64,000 bases of DNA. Source: Subdoligranulum variabile. GTDB lineage: Bacteria; Bacillota; Clostridia; Oscillospirales; Ruminococcaceae. Location of the stretch: contig QAKI01000049.1 in the NCBI GenBank assembly GCA_003343905.1, forward strand, positions 1-64,000. The letters run 5' to 3'. This document shows, piece by piece, positions 1 through 9,465 of the stretch (position 1 is its first letter; every line of letters starts with the position of its first letter). The translations under genes were made by a program, and so were the position numbers. Below the pieces are notes generated by a model. It did not search any database and was not told the DNA's origin. It worked only from the letters and a program-made list of their open reading frames with translations.

Positions 1-2643
<2,643 letters not shown>

Positions 2644-2686
2644 GCCGCCGGAGCATTCGCGCCCGAAGCGTTCTTACGATCTATAG

Positions 2687-2722
2687 AAAGAACCCCGTCA
2701 CCACGGTGACGGGGTTCTTTTT
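2687..2722 (+). terminator. rpoC rho-independent terminator
   Basis: A 16-bp perfect stem (2687-2702 with 2705-2720) is followed by a T run. A matching A-rich left flank means it could also stop transcription of the convergent J-domain gene. Confidence 0.9.
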
Positions 2723-2776
2723 GTATGGTTGCAAAGTTTTATAAAGCGGACGCCGCAAAGGGAAGGGGGAACAGCC

Positions 2777-3538
2777 TCAGCAGCAGAAATACCCGCGGCC
2801 GCCGCAGCAGCACCAACTGCAGATGTTGCACATCAAAAGATACATCCAGAACGACAGGCAGAACCGCCCCGGCGCGCCGCTGGGCTGGGCGTAGGGCTGC
2901 TGGTAGTTGGTGTAGGTCTGGCCGGGGTTCTGCAACTGATCCAGCAGGTTCTGGTATGCGTAGTTGTTGGGTTCCATCGAAACCGCTGTGCGGGCTTCGT
3001 CCCGGGCGCGGATGTTGTTACCCAACCCCTGGTTGGCCAGGGCGCAATAGTAATGCCACTGGGCGTTGCGGTCGCCGTTGGGCACGCCGTTCAGCGTGTT
3101 CAGCGCCTCCTGATAATAGCCGTTGCGGATATAGTTGGCGGCGGCGCGCATTTCGGGGCTTTCCTGGCCGGTGGTATAGGTCTGGCGGCTGCCGCCGGTG
3201 GAACCGTAAAAGCCGAACCCGAACGGCCCAAAGCCGAACCCGCCAAAGGGGTCCTGCTGGTAGCCGTTGCCGCCGTACTGGTTCTGGCCGCCGTAGCCGT
3301 ACCCGCCGCCGTTGGGGCGCTGCTGGTAGCCTTGGTAGCCGCCGTTCTGGCCGCCGCCCTGTTTGCGGCGCATGATCTCGCTGTAAGCGGCCTGCACTTC
3401 CTTGAACTTTTCCTCGGCGGAAGGGTCGTTGGGGTGCAGGTCCGGGTGATACTGCTTGCACTTTTGGCGGTAGGCTTTTTTGATGGCCTCGTCGTCAGCG
3501 CCGGGGGCGATGCCCAATACGCTGTATGGATCGGTCAT
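2777..3538 (-). CDS. J-domain protein with Gly/Tyr/Gln-rich linker and Cys-rich tail
   Basis: The start was set at the ATG at 3538 (MTDPYSVLGI), which overlaps the upstream stop as ATGA and gives 253 residues. Residues 1-60 form a J domain with the HPD motif at 31-33, the signature that stimulates Hsp70 (DnaK) ATPase. About residues 60-125 are low complexity, rich in Gly, Tyr, Gln, Asn and Phe. Residues about 130-215 look like TPR-type helices (EALNTLNGVPNGDRNAQW and following). The tail is hydrophobic and has several cysteines, ending NICSWCCCGGRGYFCC. It lacks the zinc domain of true DnaJ, so it is a specialised co-chaperone. It is the last gene of a three-gene minus-strand operon. Confidence 0.85.
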   Translation of the reverse strand: MTDPYSVLGIAPGADDEAIKKAYRQKCKQYHPDLHPNDPSAEEKFKEVQAAYSEIMRRKQGGGQNGGYQGYQQRPNGGGYGYGGQNQYGGNGYQQDPFGGFGFGPFGFGFYGSTGGSRQTYTTGQESPEMRAAANYIRNGYYQEALNTLNGVPNGDRNAQWHYYCALANQGLGNNIRARDEARTAVSMEPNNYAYQNLLDQLQNPGQTYTNYQQPYAQPSGAPGRFCLSFWMYLLMCNICSWCCCGGRGYFCC

Positions 3539-4386
3539 TGGTGACGCCCCTCTCTGTGTTTTTTCACCAGCGCGTACTTGCTCCACACGCCGGAATAGAT
3601 CGTATTATACAATAATTTCCCCTCCGGGGTATCTTTCAGTATGGGCAGCAGATCAAACTGCTGCGCGCACAGGCCTATCTGCTGGGTCAGCAGCTCATGG
3701 CACTGTTTCTCGTAGTCAGCGGGGGAGAGCCGGTCCGCCAACGCCTGCAGGGCGTTGAAGCGCCCCTTGCGCCGGTCTTTGTCCAGGTCGTCGTAGGCGT
3801 CCATCAGATAGATGAATCCGCCCAGCCCCCGGCCCATCTCTTCCAGTACCGGCATCCAGAGATCCTCCCGGCAGGCAAAGACCGCCCCCAGCAGGATGCC
3901 GAATGCATTGCACAGGGCGTCCAGGTCGTGGGAATCCGACTCCTCCAGCAGGTTCAGGGCCGAAAGCTGCTCCCCGATCACACCGTACTGGCGCGGCCAG
4001 CGTTCCCGGATCGCGGGCAGGAACGGCTCAAACTGCCGTGCTCGCCGCAGGCTGGCCTGACGGTGATCGTCCCGCCAGTCATCCAGAAAATTGTGGTAGG
4101 CCAGCAGGATGGTCATATCGGCCGCATAGTCCAGGAACTCATTCTGTGCCCGCGGACGCTCTTTCAGCGGGTGCGGTGCGCAGCGCCCGGAACCAAAGCG
4201 GGTGTCCGGCTCGTACAGGGCCGTCAGCAGCATGGCGGCAAAGGCCATGTCATAACTCAGGGCTATCCGGCCGGGCAGGCCGTAGCGTTGCCCCAGCGTC
4301 TGGCAAAGACCACAGTAGTACGCCTGGTAACGGTCCAGTTCCTCGGTACTCAGGCCCTTGCGATAGATGGTAACATATCCAAACAT
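3535..4386 (-). CDS. DUF5685 family protein with Asp-rich, isoprenoid-synthase-like motifs
   Basis: A 283-residue, mostly helical protein that I recognise as DUF5685. Function is not established. Two Asp-rich motifs are visible about 95 residues apart: LDDWRDD (101-107) and DAYDDLDKDRRKGRF (196-210). The second resembles the D-x2-x-E/D-D-x2-RGR signature of squalene/phytoene synthases. Conserved-looking cysteines occur in YYCGLCQ (25 and 28), at 69 and at 159. No signal peptide or clear membrane span is seen. It overlaps the J-domain gene by ATGA and lies 6 bp downstream of the zinc-ribbon gene, so the three are probably cotranscribed. Family call is fairly secure; the enzyme-like reading is inference. 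Confidence 0.7.
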   Translation of the reverse strand: MFGYVTIYRKGLSTEELDRYQAYYCGLCQTLGQRYGLPGRIALSYDMAFAAMLLTALYEPDTRFGSGRCAPHPLKERPRAQNEFLDYAADMTILLAYHNFLDDWRDDHRQASLRRARQFEPFLPAIRERWPRQYGVIGEQLSALNLLEESDSHDLDALCNAFGILLGAVFACREDLWMPVLEEMGRGLGGFIYLMDAYDDLDKDRRKGRFNALQALADRLSPADYEKQCHELLTQQIGLCAQQFDLLPILKDTPEGKLLYNTIYSGVWSKYALVKKHREGRHQ

Positions 4387-4392
4387 GGCCCG

Positions 4393-4785
4393 TCAACTCT
4401 TTTTCACAAACTGGGTGCCGCATTTGGGGCAGGTGATGGACACACGCCCCCGCCCGCGCGGCACGCGCAGTTCCTGGCGGCACTGCGGGCAGTGGAAATA
4501 GCGGTACTGCTTGCGCTTCTCAAACCGCGCCTTGCGGGTGGAGAACCAGCCGGTGACCTTGCGCTCCAGCACCATATACTTGGCGTTCTCCTGATAGCGT
4601 TTCTGGATGTTCCGGCTGAACATACGGAAATAGCAGTACACCAGGGCAAGCACGCCCAACCAGTACAGCAAGGGGGAGAAGAACAGCCCCAGAATGAACA
4701 TCACCAGCGATGCAATGGACAAAAAACGATTGAAACGGTCATAGCCGTACCGGCCGGACATAAAGCGCTGGAACCAGGCTCTCAT
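4393..4785 (-). CDS. Small membrane protein with C-terminal zinc ribbon
   Basis: The start was chosen at the ATG at 4785 (MRAWFQRFMSGRYGYDRFNR) because AAGGTGG lies 8 bases upstream; longer in-frame starts exist at 4827 and beyond. The 130-residue product has two hydrophobic stretches (LSIASLVMFILGLFF and LLYWLGVLALVYCYF) that read as a membrane hairpin, a basic region, and a zinc ribbon with CPQC and CPKC knuckles near the C-terminus. It is the first gene of the operon with the DUF5685 and J-domain genes. Function unknown; it could anchor the other two products at the membrane, which is inference. Confidence 0.75.
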   Translation of the reverse strand: MRAWFQRFMSGRYGYDRFNRFLSIASLVMFILGLFFSPLLYWLGVLALVYCYFRMFSRNIQKRYQENAKYMVLERKVTGWFSTRKARFEKRKQYRYFHCPQCRQELRVPRGRGRVSITCPKCGTQFVKKS

Positions 4786-4920
4786 GTAACAAACCACCTT
4801 CTGGGCAAAGCCCGAAATTTCGTATCCCATTATGCCATATAATTGTTGGCAAATCGTGAACAAGAGCAAAAAAATATGGGAATAAATCCAGGAAAATCCG
4901 CCTTTTTGGGCGGCCGGGGG

Positions 4921-5253
4921 TCAGGGACGGTTCTGCTCGCCCCATTCACATAGACTGTCCAGGATCGGGATCAGGGAACGCCCCCGTTCGGTCAGGCTGT
5001 ACTCGACCTTGGGCGGGATCTGGGGGTATTCCTCGCGGTGAACAAGACCGTCCGCTTCCAGTTCTTTGAGGTTGGCGCTCAATGTTTTGTAGGAGATGGT
5101 TTTCAAATACTTTTTCAGTTCATTGAAGCGCACGACTTTGTATCCCATCAGGGCATACAGGATGAACATTTTGTACTTGCCCTGTATGAGCGACATGGTG
5201 TAGTTGAAGCCGGTCTGTTCCAGATCGGCGTCCTTGATACATTCCATACCCAT
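4921..5253 (-). CDS. HxlR-family transcriptional regulator
   Basis: A 110-residue winged-helix protein with the typical HxlR pattern: a start rich in MECIKD-type residues, the core IQGKYKMFILYALM, the recognition helix region SYKTLSANLKELEADGLV and the wing IPPKVEYSLTERG. The start at 5253 is supported by GGAGAG 9 bases upstream. It is divergent from the flavin reductase gene, and the shared 151-bp region holds a long inverted repeat that is a likely operator. Members usually sense redox or electrophilic stress, often through a cysteine; one Cys lies near the N-terminus here (residue 5) and one near the C-terminus. Confidence 0.9.
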   Translation of the reverse strand: MGMECIKDADLEQTGFNYTMSLIQGKYKMFILYALMGYKVVRFNELKKYLKTISYKTLSANLKELEADGLVHREEYPQIPPKVEYSLTERGRSLIPILDSLCEWGEQNRP

Positions 5254-5269
5254 GATATGACACTCTCCT

Positions 5270-5353
5270 GTAAGTAAGTATGGCAGTTCACTGTAAGTAT
5301 CGCACTTGAATGTGCGTACTTACAATTTTGCAAATTCCGGTTATGATTATAAT
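5270..5353. promoter_or_regulatory. Probable HxlR operator and flavin reductase promoter
   Basis: An imperfect inverted repeat spans 5293-5323 (left arm GTAAGTATCGCAC, right arm GTGCGTACTTAC). An extra direct copy of the outer element, GTAAGTAAGTA, lies at 5270-5280. A TATAAT at 5348-5353 fits a -10 for the flavin reductase, which would place the repeat over its -35 region. Such GTAAGTA/TACTTAC boxes suit dimeric HxlR proteins. Confidence 0.6.
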
Positions 5354-5404
5354 AGCTTTTGCCCCTAAAGTCAATTTGCACCAAAACAAAAGGAGGAAGT
5401 TGTC

Positions 5405-5977
5405 ATGACAAAGAATTTTGGCGTAAAGCCCTATCTTTTCCCGATGCCCGCCTATATGGTCGGCACCTATAACGAGGACGGCACGGTGGATGTGATGATG
5501 ATGGCCTGGGGCGGCATCTGCGCGGAGGACATGGTCGCCCTGAACCTGGAAGCGACGCACAAGACCGTCGCCAACCTGAAAGCCCGCGGGGCGTTCACGC
5601 TGGCGGTCCCGGGCGTGGACACGCTGCGAGAATCCGACTTCTTCGGCATCGTTTCGGGCAATAAAATGGCGGACAAGTTTGCCCGCAGCGGCCTGCACGC
5701 TGTCAAAAGCGAGCGGGTGGACGCGCCGGTCATCACCGAATACCCCCTCACGCTGGAATGTGAAGTGGTCGAAATGCAGGACCAGCCCTATGGCCTGCGG
5801 GTGCTGGGGCGGATCGTCAATGTGATGGCGGACGAAAAGGTGCTGGACGAGGAGGGGAAGATCGACGCCGCAAAATTGCAGACCTTCCTCTTTGACCAGA
5901 TGCGCAACGGCTATTATGCCGTGGGCGAAAAAGTAGGCCAAGCCTGGGGCAGCGGCGCAGAATTTATAAAAGAATAA
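5405..5977 (+). CDS. Flavin reductase family protein (FMN-binding split barrel)
   Basis: A 190-residue protein starting MTKNFGVKPYLFPMPAYMVG, preceded by AGGAGG at 5391-5396. It matches the flavoredoxin/flavin-reductase-like split-barrel family, which binds FMN and reduces flavins with NAD(P)H; visible elements are the VGTYNEDGTVDVMMMAW strand pair and the HKTVANLKARGAFTLAVP region. It is cytoplasmic and single-gene. The divergent HxlR regulator and shared operator suggest it is induced by the signal that the regulator senses. Its physiological partner cannot be told from sequence. Confidence 0.88.
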   Translation: MTKNFGVKPYLFPMPAYMVGTYNEDGTVDVMMMAWGGICAEDMVALNLEATHKTVANLKARGAFTLAVPGVDTLRESDFFGIVSGNKMADKFARSGLHAVKSERVDAPVITEYPLTLECEVVEMQDQPYGLRVLGRIVNVMADEKVLDEEGKIDAAKLQTFLFDQMRNGYYAVGEKVGQAWGSGAEFIKE

Positions 5978-5982
5978 GCAAA

Positions 5983-6022
5983 AAGATCCCGTCCGCCCCA
6001 TACCGGGCAGGCGGGATCTTGC
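5983..6022 (+). terminator. Terminator between flavin reductase and MmcQ-like gene
   Basis: A long stem (AAGATCCCG at 5983-5991 with CGGGATCTT at 6012-6020 plus an inner GCCC/GGGC) lies between convergent genes. The A run on the left and weaker T run on the right suit bidirectional use. Confidence 0.75.
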
Positions 6023-6023
6023 T

Positions 6024-6818
6024 TTACGGTTCAGCGGCGTGGGCGGCGGCTTCTTCCAACGCCCGGACCAGCGCGGCGCAAGCGCGCCGGGGGCTGCGCA
6101 CCGACCGCATACCGTGGGCCTGTAACAGTTGGATGGGCAGCGTGCCCGGGGCGTAGGTCTCCCGCAGCTTCATGCGGAAGGCGCGGGCTTCGGGGCCGCG
6201 GGGATCGTCCCAGGGGCAGGGGAGGTTTGCTTCCAGCACTTCGCAGCGGTACAGGATCGACGCAATGGGCGCCGTCATATAAATGTAGACGGTATCGCCC
6301 GCTGCAATGTGGTTGCGCTGGTGCCACAGGATCTCCGGGTCCTGGGCGAAAGCCTGCGCCAGATCAAAGCGGCGGGGATTGGCCGGGAAGATCCAGGTCT
6401 GCCGCCCCTGCGCGGGCGTGTGTGCCGCGCGCGGGCCGGTCAGGCGGTAGCTCATATCCAGCAGGGCGAACACGGTTTCGGGGTCCACGGTCCCGTCCAG
6501 AAGCACGGTGATCCAGTTGCCCTGCTTCATATGGTAGGCGGGCAGAACGCCGGGGTTCAGGCAGAAAGAGCCGCTCAAGATCGGGTCGCATTTAACTTCC
6601 AGAATGTCCACCGGTTCCCGGCCCGGCAGGCCCAGTTTGTCGGTGGTCACGTTCATGACGATGCCGTACCATTTGCGGTTGTCCTGGTGCCGCAGCGCGG
6701 CATACCCCGGCAGCGCCCGCCAGAGATATTCCGGCGCGGTGCCATAGTGCCGGGCCGCATAGGCAAGGACTTCGCTGCGCAGGGAAGCTTCACTTTTCCT
6801 CAGGCCCATCTTTTTCAT
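6024..6818 (-). CDS. MmcQ/YjbR domain protein with PUA/EVE-like C-terminal part
   Basis: The ATG at 6818 (MKKMGLRKSEASLRSEVLAY) gives 264 residues. Residues about 10-125 match the MmcQ/YjbR fold, with the core LWRALPGYAALRHQDNRKWY and DILEVKCDP. The C-terminal half (about 140-235) has WIFPANPRRFD, then IAAGDTVYIYMTAPIASILY and a later strand, which resembles a PUA-like/EVE domain; that part is inference. MmcQ/YjbR proteins are described as possible DNA-binding proteins of unknown role. Its 5' end overlaps the tail of the frameshifted HxlR gene by 29 bp, which suggests cotranscription. Confidence 0.75.
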   Translation of the reverse strand: MKKMGLRKSEASLRSEVLAYAARHYGTAPEYLWRALPGYAALRHQDNRKWYGIVMNVTTDKLGLPGREPVDILEVKCDPILSGSFCLNPGVLPAYHMKQGNWITVLLDGTVDPETVFALLDMSYRLTGPRAAHTPAQGRQTWIFPANPRRFDLAQAFAQDPEILWHQRNHIAAGDTVYIYMTAPIASILYRCEVLEANLPCPWDDPRGPEARAFRMKLRETYAPGTLPIQLLQAHGMRSVRSPRRACAALVRALEEAAAHAAEP

Positions 6819-7172
6819 GCTTGAACCCCCAGACCATGATCTCATAGAAAATCGGCATCAGATCCCTGCCGCGCTGGGTGAAGGAATATTCCACGCGGGG
6901 CGGGATCTCGTTGTACTGTACCCGGTTGATGGACCGTCCCATTCCAGTTCCCGCAGGAAACTGGTCAGCATGGTGTTGGTGATGCCGGGCAGTTCCTTTT
7001 TCAGAGTGCCGAAGCGCACGGTATCGTGGATGCACAGTTCATACAGGATCTGCGTTTTCCATTTCCCCTGCAGCATCACCAGCAGCGGCGTGACGGGGCA
7101 GTTGCCCAGATCGGTCACGATGCCCTTTTTGACATCCCGAAGATACTCCTCATACGACATGATATGGTCCAT
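6790..7172 (-). pseudogene. HxlR-family regulator broken by a frameshift
   Basis: The first frame (from ATG 7172, preceded by GGGAG) reads a normal HxlR N-terminus (LGNCPVTPLLVMLQGKWKTQ, TMLTSFLRELEWDG) and then loses similarity. Another frame, ending at 6790, resumes INRVQYNEIPPRVEYSFTQR and the expected C-terminus. A single missing base at about 6931-6933 explains both halves. It is either a pseudogene or an assembly error. The intact paralogue at 4921-5253 shows how the uninterrupted protein should read. Confidence 0.85.
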
Positions 7173-7300
7173 CGTTTTTTCTCCCGGTTCCGGCTTTAGT
7201 CAGCAGTTTGATACCAGGTATGAACTTTCTGCGTACTTGCTTTCATTTGAGACACAGTATAATATTTATACAAAGAACCGTCAAGGGAGGAAACGAAAGA

Positions 7301-7993
7301 ATGCGATCCTTTACCATCGGACAAAAACAGATCGATGTATTTCCCGGTGCGGAACCGGGCAGCCCGGTCGTATATCTGAACACGTATGGCCGGGAGGGCG
7401 CACAGGTGCTCCGGCTTTTGCAGGAAAGCGGCTGCCGGGATCTTTCGCTGGTCACGGTCAGCGGCCTGGCGTGGGATCATGACATGCCCCCCTGGGACAT
7501 CCCGCCGATCTCGGCAAACGATACGCCCTGTACCGGCGGGGCCGGCGACTACCTCAGGCTGCTGCTGGAAAAAATCATGCCGGAAGCGGAAGACGCCTTA
7601 CCGGGCAAACCCGCCTGGCGCGGTATCGCGGGGTATTCGCTGGCCGGACTGTTTGCGGTGTATGCAGTCTACCAGACAGACGTTTTTTCCCGTGTCGGCA
7701 GCATATCCGGCTCCCTCTGGTTTCCGGGGATCCGGGAGTATATCTTTTCCCATACACTTTGCAGGAAGCCGGACTGTATGTATTTCTCGCTGGGGGATAA
7801 GGAAAGCCGGACGCGAAACCCGTTTTTGAAATGTGTTCAGGAAAACACCGAAGCGATCCGCACCTTCTATGGGCGGCAGGGGATCAACACGGCCTTTCAA
7901 CTGAACCCCGGCAACCACTTCAAGGACGGCGCGCTGCGCACGGCGGCGGGCATCCGGTGGATCGTGGACCAGAAAAAGAATGAGGAAAAATAA
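7301..7993 (+). CDS. Alpha/beta-hydrolase fold putative esterase (esterase D type)
   Basis: The start at 7301 (MRSFTIGQKQIDVF) has GGGAGG 10 bases upstream; a longer frame from 7208 has no such site. The 230-residue product has a nucleophile elbow GYSLAGLF (Ser in G-x-S-x-x-G), a following SISGSLWFPG loop typical of the putative-esterase family, and a late His in NPGNHFKDG that suits the catalytic triad. No signal peptide is seen, so it is probably cytoplasmic. Substrate unknown. It sits beside degraded genes but is itself complete. Confidence 0.8.
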   Translation: MRSFTIGQKQIDVFPGAEPGSPVVYLNTYGREGAQVLRLLQESGCRDLSLVTVSGLAWDHDMPPWDIPPISANDTPCTGGAGDYLRLLLEKIMPEAEDALPGKPAWRGIAGYSLAGLFAVYAVYQTDVFSRVGSISGSLWFPGIREYIFSHTLCRKPDCMYFSLGDKESRTRNPFLKCVQENTEAIRTFYGRQGINTAFQLNPGNHFKDGALRTAAGIRWIVDQKKNEEK

Positions 7994-7999
7994 AGATGA

Positions 8000-8104
8000 A
8001 TACGATTATACGCGTCCGCCGCGGGCAGGACGCTGTATGAAAAAATCGGCTTTGCCGATATGGGGAATATGATGAAACTGCCCGGCGGGAAAGAAACGGA
8101 ATAA
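8000..8104 (+). pseudogene. 3' remnant of a GNAT acetyltransferase gene
   Basis: Directly after the esterase stop, the frame reads IRLYASAAGRTLYEKIGFAD and then MGNMMKLPGGKETE before TAA at 8102-8104. AS-x2-GR-x-LYEK-x-GF is the usual C-terminal signature of GNAT N-acetyltransferases. The acetyl-CoA-binding core and start are absent, so only the last ~34 codons remain. Confidence 0.65.
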
Positions 8105-8120
8105 AAGGAGGGCACATAAC

Positions 8121-8279
8121 ATGGAACCGATCATTCGCAATGTGGAAGTCAAGGGCGTGCTTACCAAGTCCAACCTACCGGTGGCGGACTACTCCGTCAA
8201 TCCCTATGTGGGCTGTGAACATAGCTGCAAATATTGCTACGCTTCGTTCATGAAGCGATTTGCCAACCACTGCATGTGA
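8121..8279 (+). pseudogene. 5' fragment of a radical SAM protein gene
   Basis: With a good AAAAGGAGG upstream, the ATG at 8121 opens MEPIIRNVEVKGVLTKSNLP and then VNPYVGCEHSCKYCYASFMK, including the CxxxCxxC iron-sulfur motif of SPL-like radical SAM proteins. It stops after 52 codons at TGA 8277-8279, where intact relatives continue for over 200 residues. The downstream 8276-8398 frame (RNDDSIRRPFDEPPIVVNCF and following) does not continue the family and I cannot assign it. This is a truncated, non-functional gene. Confidence 0.75.
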
Positions 8280-8458
8280 GGAACGACGATTCTATCCGCC
8301 GTCCGTTCGATGAACCGCCCATCGTGGTCAACTGCTTCTTCCATGAGGAGATCGTGCCATCGGCCCAAAAGACGCGGCATAAACCGCCGGAGTGCTGACA
8401 CGCTCGAGAACCGGGCGCTTTCTTTCCGGCAAACTGGTTTTACGGGGCGGCGGGGGCT

Positions 8459-8487
8459 TTCCAAACTCCCGCACACTGTGGTACAAT
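8459..8487 (+). promoter_or_regulatory. Candidate promoter of the GT2 gene
   Basis: TTCCAA (8459-8464) and TACAAT (8482-8487) are 17 bp apart and lie 29 bp before the glycosyltransferase start. Confidence 0.5.
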
Positions 8488-8515
8488 CAGAAAAAACGGA
8501 AAGGGGCGCGGCGTC

Positions 8516-9427
8516 ATGCAGGAAACACGCGAAATAGAAGCCGTCGTTACAAGTTACAACCAGGAGACGATGCTGGAAGAAGCCGTCCGCTCCCTCTGCG
8601 CGCAGACGCTTCGCCCGGCGCGGATCATCGTGGTGGATGACGGCTCCACGGAGGAAAACTCCCTCGCCGTTTTGAAACGGCTGCAGGCTGACACGCGGCT
8701 GCCCGTCCCGGTGCAGATGGTGCGGCAGGCCAACGGCGGCGTGTCGGCGGCCAGAAACACCGGCATACGGGAAGCGCAGGCGCCGATGGTGCTGGTGCTG
8801 GATGGCGATGACCGCCTGGAACCCCGGTATATCGAGCGCGTGCTGCCGCTTTTACAGGCGGACAGCGGGATGGTGGCGGCGTCCGCCTGGATGCGCACGT
8901 TCGGCGTGCTGAACGCCGTCGTTCGCCCCGGCGGCGGGAAGATCGGGGATTTTCTGGCCCGCAATAGCTGCCCGGCCACCCATATCCTCCGGCGGGCCGC
9001 GTAGGAAAAGTGCGGCGGCTACGATGAAACCATGCGTTCCGGCTTTGAGGATTGGGACTTCTTTTTGAGCTTGTTGCAGACTGCGCCTGACGCGCACATC
9101 GGCATCGTGCAGGAACCGCTGATCGACTACCGCACGGCCCCGGCGTCCTCCAACATCAAAAGCATGGAAAAACGGCTGACGCTCATCCGTTACCTGATCC
9201 GCAAATATCTGCCTGCCTATCAGGCGCATGTGGAGGAAGCGGTCCTGGGCGTGGAAGCGGCGTCCATCGCGCGGCTTTGCGGCTGGGAAAGCGAGATATG
9301 CCGCGCGGCGGCGCAGGGGGCGGCCCTTGCACCGGTGTCCGCAGCGTTTCTCGAAAGCCCCACCTACGGCGACGGCGGCATGGCCGCGGCTGTGCGCGTC
9401 GTTTCGGCGCCCGGCGGGCGACAGTAA
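8516..9427 (+). pseudogene. Family 2 glycosyltransferase interrupted by an in-frame TAG
   Basis: The N-terminal part reads a GT-A/GT2 domain: VVTSYNQETMLEEAVRSL, IIVVDDGSTEENS, ANGGVSAARNTGI and VLDGDDRLEP (the DxD metal site). At 9002-9004 a TAG interrupts HILRRAA*EKCGGYDETMRS, and the same frame then continues with GFEDWDFFLSLLQ and on to 9427. Relatives usually carry a bulky residue before EK-x-GGYDE, and TGG to TAG would explain the stop. The whole frame is 303 codons. The gene is best read as a recent nonsense pseudogene, with TAG read-through as a weaker option. Confidence 0.85.
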
Positions 9428-9465
9428 AAACTGTGTGTCAGACATAGAGAGGGGAGGGACAGGGC

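Noticed and set aside
2729..3544. Plus-strand frame of 271 codons opposite the J-domain gene
   Set aside because: Val/Ala-rich shadow of the Gly/Tyr-rich coding strand; no RBS.
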